Below are positions 6,998 to 11,238 of a stretch of 11,238 nt of DNA, piece after piece. The notes under the pieces are model-generated. The model worked only from the letters and a program-made list of their open reading frames with translations, ran no database searches and was not told the origin of the DNA. Source of the stretch: Pedobacter sp. (GTDB lineage: Bacteria; Bacteroidota; Bacteroidia; Sphingobacteriales; Sphingobacteriaceae); the NCBI GenBank assembly GCA_028287885.1, contig JAQBOT010000407.1:1-11238 (forward strand), read 5' to 3'. Position numbers and translations under genes: made by a program. Each line of letters begins with the position of its first letter. The stretch's first letter is position 1.

Positions 6998-7284
6998 AAC
7001 CGGGCGGAGCCTCCATCGTTTTTAACTACAAAGTCTCGCCAACTTTCATACCCTAAAAAGCTCACCAATGTGTTCAAAGTATAGGTCTGCGGAAGGCCTG
7101 TGTACCTCACCTTGCCCCAAATCCGCTTCAGCGTTATAGCACTCACCGAACTGCCGGTATTATCAGCAATTTTCTTGCTAAGCGCGACGAAATCTTGGTT
7201 TTTCCAACTGCTGCTTGCGCCCCAACAAAGTTCAGCTTCGATCAATTTCTTTGCTATCTCGAGTAGGGCTTCATCATTCTGCAT
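6985..7284 (-). CDS. Small DNA-binding-like domain, probably first half of the split membrane regulator
   Basis: A 99-codon frame starting at ATG 7284. Residues 4-85 are a compact helical domain: LIEAELCWGASSSWKNQDF (14-32), ALSKKIADNTGSSVSAITLK (34-53), RIWGKVRYTGLPQTYTLNTL (54-73) and FLGYESWRDF (76-85). The pattern of two helices, TLKRIWG, then TLNTLVSFLGY resembles a helix-turn-helix recognition unit, and I know it as the N-terminal cytoplasmic part of Bacteroidota membrane proteins. After residue 90 the reading loses resemblance (GGSARFCRK, then TAG at 6985). The next frame, starting at TTG 6997, continues with a TM segment and periplasmic domains. A T-run (6997-7000) lies at the junction; one extra T would join the frames. 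DNA binding is inferred, not shown. It could also be a genuine separate small protein. Confidence 0.6.
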   Translation of the reverse strand: MQNDEALLEIAKKLIEAELCWGASSSWKNQDFVALSKKIADNTGSSVSAITLKRIWGKVRYTGLPQTYTLNTLVSFLGYESWRDFVVKNDGGSARFCRK

Positions 7285-7305
7285 AAATCTGGGAATTATA
7301 CCTAT

Positions 7306-7337
7306 TGAAGTTACAGAAAATCCGACGAGGAATGCAA
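7306..7337 (-). promoter_or_regulatory. Possible promoter for the split regulator
   Basis: On the minus strand TTG (7337-7335) precedes TAACTTCA (7313-7306) by 21 bases. TAACTT fits the first six positions of TAnnTTTG, but the last two differ. The start codon at 7284 follows 21 bases later. The 75-bp gap to the hydrolase stop leaves room for an independent promoter. Weak evidence. Confidence 0.22.
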
Positions 7338-7359
7338 CCGGCTCGACAGCTTGCTCGTA

Positions 7360-8214
7360 CTACGGGTAAAGCATATTAAACGCATTTAGGATTGCCTGGT
7401 GAGAAATCGTTGCATGATCTTCTTTTGGGAGATAATCAAAGACCACCTTTATATCTGGATTCTTCAAAACTTCTATCTTTTCTGCCAGTAGGTTCGCGTC
7501 GACTTCCATTACGCGGGGAATTTCCGTTGGCGTAAGTCCTTCCTTGCCTACCCCAATGTAAATATGGGTTCTTTGTTGAGCAGATTTCAAGAGTTCAGAA
7601 GAGGTGTTAAGCAAGGATCCATTATCCCACCAAAGACTCGGACTAACAATAATATATGTATTAAACAGCTCAGGCCTTTTAAAGAGAATTTCAGTCGCTA
7701 AAAGCCCGCCTAAAGACTGGCCGATAATCGTCTTGGAACGGGTTGTCTTGTACCGCTTTTCAATATACGGCTGTAATTCCTTCTCAATAAAACCGATAAA
7801 CTTTTCAGAATGACCAGTTGTGGGGTATCGTTTCCTGTCCTTTTGGATGCTGGTGGGAAATGTAAAATCGCGCTTACGGTCTACGGTTGCTATTCCAACC
7901 ACAATTGACTTCGGCAGTCGGTTGATCCAGGGGAAGCTGTAAAACTGCACGATGCCAGATACATGTATAAAGTCTTCGTCTGCAGAACCATCGAGCAGGT
8001 AAATCACGGCATACTTGGTCGTGTCGTTTTTATTGTATCCTTGCGGCAAATAGATGTTCAAGATCCTCTTCTCTCCGAGCTCTCGTGATTGGATTTCGTC
8101 TACAACGCCCATTACAAAGGGCTTGCTTTTCTCGTTGTCTAACGGACTCCGCTTCTGAGCTAAGGCAATTGTAGCATTGATCATGACAACTGCCACCAGT
8201 AGCAGTATTTTCAT
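7360..8214 (-). CDS. Secreted alpha/beta hydrolase, esterase D-like (COG2819 type)
   Basis: From ATG at 8214 this is a 284-residue protein beginning MKILLLVAVVMINATIALAQ, a standard signal peptide with cleavage near residue 20. The frame remains open to an ATG at 8307, but that would put 31 polar and hydrophobic residues ahead of the signal peptide, so I prefer 8214. The body is an esterase/enterochelin-esterase-like alpha/beta hydrolase: RILNIYLPQGYNKNDTTKYA, then VIYLLDGSADEDFIHVSGIV, the nucleophile elbow GQSLGG with Ser167, VSPSLWWDNGSLL after it, and EDHATIS with His267 as the likely catalytic histidine. Relatives cleave esters of acylated sugars, siderophores or small acyl esters; the substrate here cannot be read. 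It acts in the periplasm or outside. It follows the DoxX-like gene by 100 bp on the same strand and may share its transcript. Confidence 0.82.
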   Translation of the reverse strand: MKILLLVAVVMINATIALAQKRSPLDNEKSKPFVMGVVDEIQSRELGEKRILNIYLPQGYNKNDTTKYAVIYLLDGSADEDFIHVSGIVQFYSFPWINRLPKSIVVGIATVDRKRDFTFPTSIQKDRKRYPTTGHSEKFIGFIEKELQPYIEKRYKTTRSKTIIGQSLGGLLATEILFKRPELFNTYIIVSPSLWWDNGSLLNTSSELLKSAQQRTHIYIGVGKEGLTPTEIPRVMEVDANLLAEKIEVLKNPDIKVVFDYLPKEDHATISHQAILNAFNMLYP

Positions 8215-8269
8215 TGATAATGGGAATCCGTAATCGTTCTTGGTCTTTGTAATTTTCATCATTCGTCTA

Positions 8270-8284
8270 AGGCAAACGTTGCCT
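8270..8284. repeat. Inverted repeat AGGCAA-ACG-TTGCCT upstream of the hydrolase
   Basis: Perfect 6-base arms separated by three bases, lying between the DoxX-like stop (8315) and the preferred hydrolase start (8214). The size and position would suit an operator, or a small hairpin in the leader. It falls inside the alternative N-terminal extension of the hydrolase (8307 start), so it counts as intergenic only if 8214 is the true start. No regulator can be assigned. Confidence 0.25.
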
Positions 8285-8314
8285 GCGGTTATTAGAACTA
8301 ATAGCATGTAATCT

Positions 8315-9157
8315 TCAATATATTCCTTTATCCGGTGAAATTAGTACATTTCCATTATACATATTGCCTTGGGACGTTACACCAGATATCACCAGGGCTA
8401 TTCCACTAAAAGCCAGGGCCGAAAATGCACTGAACACCAAATTACCTTTGTCGACCAATGGATCTTTGATTGCGCTTGGCACATGAAGAAGGACAAACCA
8501 CAGAAATATCATTGTTCCAAGAAGCAGACTAGACATGCCTCTCCATACTTTGATCACGATGGAAACACCTGCAGCAATCAGAGCCGCGGCAGTGAAGTAC
8601 ACCCAAAAAACATGGCCAGGAATCCATGACGGAATCATGTCCGCGATCCCGGGAGTGTATAATAGGTGGCAAACCCCGAAAAGGATCATTGTTATTGAAA
8701 AGAAAGCCGGGCCGAATGGAATCAACCTTTCTAAAAATCTTACAAGGGAATATTGTGTAGCACGTAATTTATCATCCGCTTTACATGCGCCTGCAATACA
8801 AAACGCTCCTCCAGCCCAGGCAAGTTCCTTCAATGGCAAGCCCCATACACCCAAATGGGTTTTCTTATGGGGAAAAACCAAATACTCCCATGGCACCTGG
8901 CCTAAAAACAACATAATTAATAATAGTCCGCCAAGTAAAAGCGCGGATGCAAAAGCATTCTTACCCCTGAGAATAAAGAAACAAGCCGCTATTAAACCTA
9001 GACTAAATACATAAGCAAACAAAGTATAGCCGGGCATCGGATTTGGCCAGGGCGGAAAGAATATCGGGCAAAAGTCTCCGTAGATCATTTGTTGGATGGC
9101 GATAGCTGCTGTTGCAATTGCATAAAAAACACAGCCTATTTTTGTCAGGACATTCAT
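8315..9157 (-). CDS. DoxX-like integral membrane protein made of two four-helix repeats
   Basis: A 280-residue polytopic membrane protein with about eight membrane segments. The two halves (about residues 8-126 and 148-264) look like duplicated DoxX-like four-helix units. In each, a first helix is followed by a loop with a Pro/Trp/Gly pattern (PPWPNPMPGYTLFAYVFSLG at 35-54; PSWIPGHVFWVYFTAAALIA at 176-195), and later by a helix running into a loop with Pro (LFLGQVPWEY; WFVLLHVPSAIKDPL). The C-terminal tail (265-280) is polar. DoxX-type proteins sit in the inner membrane; some are linked to quinone or thiosulfate chemistry, but no activity can be assigned here. The start at 9157 immediately precedes the first hydrophobic helix. 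It diverges from uxuA across about 236 bp and is followed on its own strand by the secreted hydrolase. Confidence 0.7.
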   Translation of the reverse strand: MNVLTKIGCVFYAIATAAIAIQQMIYGDFCPIFFPPWPNPMPGYTLFAYVFSLGLIAACFFILRGKNAFASALLLGGLLLIMLFLGQVPWEYLVFPHKKTHLGVWGLPLKELAWAGGAFCIAGACKADDKLRATQYSLVRFLERLIPFGPAFFSITMILFGVCHLLYTPGIADMIPSWIPGHVFWVYFTAAALIAAGVSIVIKVWRGMSSLLLGTMIFLWFVLLHVPSAIKDPLVDKGNLVFSAFSALAFSGIALVISGVTSQGNMYNGNVLISPDKGIY

Positions 9158-9292
9158 GGCTTTTATTTGGGTACCCTAAAGGTCAAGCGCAACAAATGAA
9201 ATAACAAATAACACACGTGTTCTTCTTTAAACAAATTGAGACAAAGTGCGACAAGAAGTTGCAGAACCGTATATTCCCGGCGAATTATTAAA

Positions 9293-9304
9293 GTGTACGT
9301 ACAC
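9293..9304. promoter_or_regulatory. Perfect 12-bp palindrome, candidate operator for uxuA
   Basis: GTGTACGTACAC is its own reverse complement. Its core TGTACGTACA matches the core of the known Bacillus AraR operator (ATTTGTACGTACAAAT) and fits the general GT...AC pattern of GntR-family sites. It lies about 90 bp upstream of the uxuA start. About 18 bases after it is TAGTCTTG (9322-9329), one mismatch from TAnnTTTG, so the palindrome would overlap the -33 region, as expected of a repressor site. No regulator gene for it is in the window. Confidence 0.5.
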
Positions 9305-9393
9305 GAAAGAAATTATTATATTAGTCTTGCAAATTAATATGCAGCTTGCGCACAGCTATTAAGCTTCTGCAAGTATAATAGAGGATGATAATT

Positions 9394-10584
9394 ATGAGTA
9401 TGCAACAAACATGGCGTTGGTTCGGACCAGAAGACCTGGTATCCTTAAATGATGCGAAACAAGCAGGTGCAACCGGAATCGTGACTGCACTACACCATAT
9501 TCCAAATGGCGAAGTCTGGAGTACCACTGAGATCTTAAAGAGAAAAGAAGTTATTGAAGAAGCTGGTTTAACATGGGCAGTTGTAGAAAGCGTACCTGTA
9601 CATGAAGACATAAAAACACGTTCAGGCAATTATCTTCAATATATCGCCAATTATAAAGAGTCATTACGAAACCTGGGTCAATGTGGTGTTAACATTGTTT
9701 GTTACAACTTTATGCCTGTATTGGATTGGACCCGTACAGATCTGGATTATAAGCTGGCTGATGGCTCCCGGGCTTTGCGCTTTGATATGATTGCGTTCGC
9801 CGCATTTGATATTTATATTTTACAAAGGCAATTCGCAGAAAAAGACTACCCGGCCCATATTGTCACAAAAGCCGATGCCTATTTTAAAAACCTTTCAGGG
9901 GAAAGTATTGAGTTACTAACCCGAAACATTATCGCTGGCCTTCCAGGCTCAGAAGAAGGTTACACCATTGAAATGTTCCGCGAAACGCTTGCAACTTACA
10001 ACGGGATCAACGCTGCTCAGTTAAAAGCAAATCTCTTTTATTTTTTGAGCGAAGTAATTCCGGCAGCCGAACAAGCCGGCACATTGATGTGCATTCACCC
10101 CGACGACCCACCTTACCCTATTCTAGGGTTGCCACGCGTGCTAAGTACACAAGAAGATGTCGCAGACCTGTATAACGCGGTACCAAGCATTTACAACGGA
10201 CTTACCTTTTGCACCGGATCTTTTGGCGTGATAGCGGATAACAATTTAGTTTCCATAATAAAGACCCATGGCGAACGCATACACTTTGTGCATTTACGAA
10301 GTACCAAGCGAGACGAAAATGGCAGCTTTTATGAAGCCGACCACCTTGCCGGCGATGTCGATATGTTTGAAGTCATGAAGGCGCTGCTCGAGGAACAGCA
10401 AAAGCGCGCAATGGCTGGGCGATCAGACATAACAATCCCCTTTCGACCGGATCATGGACATAAAATGCTGGATGATGTCCATAAAAAAACAAATCCTGGC
10501 TATTCGGCCATTGGTAGGTTACGCGGACTTGCTGAATTAAGAGGACTTGAGTTAGGCATAAAGAAAGCATTCAACCATAAATAA
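9394..10584 (+). CDS. uxuA: D-mannonate dehydratase UxuA
   Basis: A 396-residue cytoplasmic TIM-barrel enzyme that dehydrates D-mannonate to 2-keto-3-deoxy-D-gluconate in the glucuronate branch of hexuronate catabolism. The length is close to the 394 residues of E. coli UxuA. The N-terminus [20 protein letters not shown] is diagnostic. Metal and catalytic residues known from the Streptococcus suis structure have counterparts, numbered from the 9394 start: His235 in MCIHPDDPP, Cys273 in TFCTGSFG, His300 in FVHLRST, Asp353-His354 in RPDHGHKM, and Tyr370 in [10 protein letters not shown] chose ATG 9394 because AGAGG at 9380-9384 lies nine bases upstream; ATG 9385, three codons earlier, is also in frame but sits directly on that site, and ATG 9400 is also possible. 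The gene looks intact. A palindromic operator candidate lies upstream and an acetyltransferase gene begins one base after the stop. Confidence 0.95.
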   Translation: MSMQQTWRWFGPEDLVSLNDAKQAGATGIVTALHHIPNGEVWSTTEILKRKEVIEEAGLTWAVVESVPVHEDIKTRSGNYLQYIANYKESLRNLGQCGVNIVCYNFMPVLDWTRTDLDYKLADGSRALRFDMIAFAAFDIYILQRQFAEKDYPAHIVTKADAYFKNLSGESIELLTRNIIAGLPGSEEGYTIEMFRETLATYNGINAAQLKANLFYFLSEVIPAAEQAGTLMCIHPDDPPYPILGLPRVLSTQEDVADLYNAVPSIYNGLTFCTGSFGVIADNNLVSIIKTHGERIHFVHLRSTKRDENGSFYEADHLAGDVDMFEVMKALLEEQQKRAMAGRSDITIPFRPDHGHKMLDDVHKKTNPGYSAIGRLRGLAELRGLELGIKKAFNHK

Positions 10585-10585
10585 T

Positions 10586-11238
10586 ATGATAGAAAACAAC
10601 AGGGGAAAGGTTCGAATCCTTTCACTGGATTTTTTCAGAGGACTGACCATTGCCAGTATGATCCTGGTGAATACGCCCGGTGATGGTGACCATGTTTATG
10701 CGCCCTTACAGCATTCTGAATGGCATGGCTGCAGCCCTACCGACTTGGTTTTTCCCTTCTTCCTGTTCATGGTTGGTGTATCAATCGTTTACGCCCTATC
10801 GACGAAGAAATTAGATGCCAGCAACCATAATAAAATCATTTTAGGAGCATCAAGGCGCATGCTCATCTTAATTGCCCTGGGTTTATCTATATTTTTATTT
10901 TCACGTTTTGATTTCACGCATCTGCGTTTCCCCGGCGTATTGCAGCGAATAGGCATAGTTTATTTTATATCCACCATTATTTACCTTAAAACTGCTCAAA
11001 GAACGCGCGATTGGTTGTTTGGGATGCTTCTCGTGATCTACTACCTGCTGCTAACCTACGTGCCTATTCCTGATGGGCATGCGCCAAATCTTACACCTCA
11101 TCATAACGTCGCGGCATGGCTGGATCGCGCCATCTTCACAACGAACCACATGTATCGTCATACTGTTTATTGGGATCCAGTTGGCTTGTTAAGCACTTTA
11201 CCGGCCATTGCTACCGCTTTATTTGGAGATCGGAAGAG
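10586..11238 (+). CDS. Transmembrane acyltransferase of the NagX/HGSNAT type (DUF5009), 3' end missing
   Basis: An open frame from ATG 10586 to the right edge with no stop, about 217 codons, of which the last four or so are probably adapter. The start VRILSLDFFRGLTIASMILV (9-28) followed by LVNTPGDGD, then HSEWHGCSPTDLVFPFFLFM (43-62), is typical of bacterial relatives of heparan-alpha-glucosaminide N-acetyltransferase. His43 aligns with the active-site His269 of human HGSNAT. Later blocks RFPGVLQRIGIVYF and YWDPVGLLSTLPAIATALFG also fit. About six membrane helices are present of the ten or so expected. These inner-membrane enzymes are thought to carry acetyl from cytoplasmic acetyl-CoA to amino sugars on the far side. 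The start lies one base after the uxuA stop (TAA-T-ATG), so translation is probably coupled. Substrate not shown. Confidence 0.88.
   Translation, partial: MIENNRGKVRILSLDFFRGLTIASMILVNTPGDGDHVYAPLQHSEWHGCSPTDLVFPFFLFMVGVSIVYALSTKKLDASNHNKIILGASRRMLILIALGLSIFLFSRFDFTHLRFPGVLQRIGIVYFISTIIYLKTAQRTRDWLFGMLLVIYYLLLTYVPIPDGHAPNLTPHHNVAAWLDRAIFTTNHMYRHTVYWDPVGLLSTLPAIATALFGDRK
11227..11238. other. Probable Illumina adapter remnant at the contig end
   Basis: The last 12 bases, AGATCGGAAGAG, are identical to the first 12 bases of the standard Illumina TruSeq adapter. The protein frame changes character exactly here: family members continue after TLPAIATALFG with another hydrophobic helix, whereas this reads DRK. 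Genomic sequence therefore probably ends at 11226. Confidence 0.88.

Noticed and set aside
6985..7000. Programmed -1 ribosomal frameshift heptamer
   Set aside because: The overlap has a TTTT run and an AAA before TAG, but neither makes a canonical XXXYYYZ slippery site in the zero frame, and no strong downstream stem is apparent. A plain indel is simpler.
7319..7360. Possible terminator hairpin after the hydrolase
   Set aside because: Only a short imperfect stem (GCAA/TTGC) can be drawn and there is no T-run after it.
8215..8307. N-terminal extension of the hydrolase from ATG 8307
   Set aside because: It would place 31 residues in front of a complete signal peptide. The start at 8214 gives a normal secreted protein, though the extension cannot be excluded because 8307 lies only 7 bases after the previous stop.
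8535..9014. 159-codon plus-strand ORF
   Set aside because: It lies fully antisense to the DoxX-like membrane protein. Its product is rich in Lys, Asn and Pro with no family pattern, whereas the minus-strand frame gives clear membrane helices.
9213..9220. Palindrome ACACGTGT
   Set aside because: It is only eight bases, without extension on either side, and such sites occur often by chance; the 12-base palindrome nearby is the better operator candidate.
9321..9629. 102-codon minus-strand ORF overlapping the start of uxuA
   Set aside because: It is antisense to strongly conserved uxuA codons. The product shows no domain and arises from the complementary reading of a real gene.

Overview
The window looks like a chromosomal segment of a Bacteroidota bacterium, most likely Sphingobacteriales (Pedobacter or Mucilaginibacter type). 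This is inferred from protein style, moderate GC, weak Shine-Dalgarno use, a GH78 rhamnosidase and a membrane-tethered regulator family that I know mainly from that order. Both ends cut through genes. The last 12 bases match the start of the Illumina adapter, so the right end is probably the raw end of a draft contig.

Layout on the minus strand, right to left: a duplicated DoxX-like membrane protein (8315-9157), a secreted esterase-type alpha/beta hydrolase (7360-8214), a small DNA-binding-like domain (6985-7284) overlapping a membrane-anchored periplasmic protein (6017-6997) in another frame, a MazG-like pyrophosphohydrolase (5026-5352), a small orphan ORF (4781-4963), a secreted GH78 alpha-L-rhamnosidase (2311-4701), and then a tight four-gene run. 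That run is a membrane-anchored tandem DJ-1/PfpI protein (1010-2188), a small secreted protein (668-1000), a small membrane protein (232-630) and the start of a GlxA-type regulator (1-152). On the plus strand lie a DUF1801 protein (5518-5943) and, at the right end, uxuA mannonate dehydratase (9394-10584), followed one base after its stop codon by a transmembrane acyltransferase of the NagX/HGSNAT type (10586 onward, cut).

The carbohydrate theme is the clearest shared function. The rhamnosidase releases rhamnose outside the cytoplasm, UxuA converts D-mannonate from glucuronate breakdown into 2-keto-3-deoxygluconate, and the NagX-like protein probably acetylates amino sugars across the inner membrane. 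A perfect 12-bp palindrome upstream of uxuA looks like an operator of the GntR/AraR type. No SusC/SusD pair is visible, so the rhamnosidase is not part of a complete polysaccharide utilisation locus inside this window.

Three points deserve a second look: the regulator split between two frames (a one-base indel would fuse it into a DNA-binding/TM/periplasmic sensor), the periplasmic tandem DJ-1 protein sitting in a run with a DJ-1-type regulator, and the near-contact of uxuA with the membrane acetyltransferase. I saw no rRNA, tRNA, CRISPR array, insertion sequence or phage gene.
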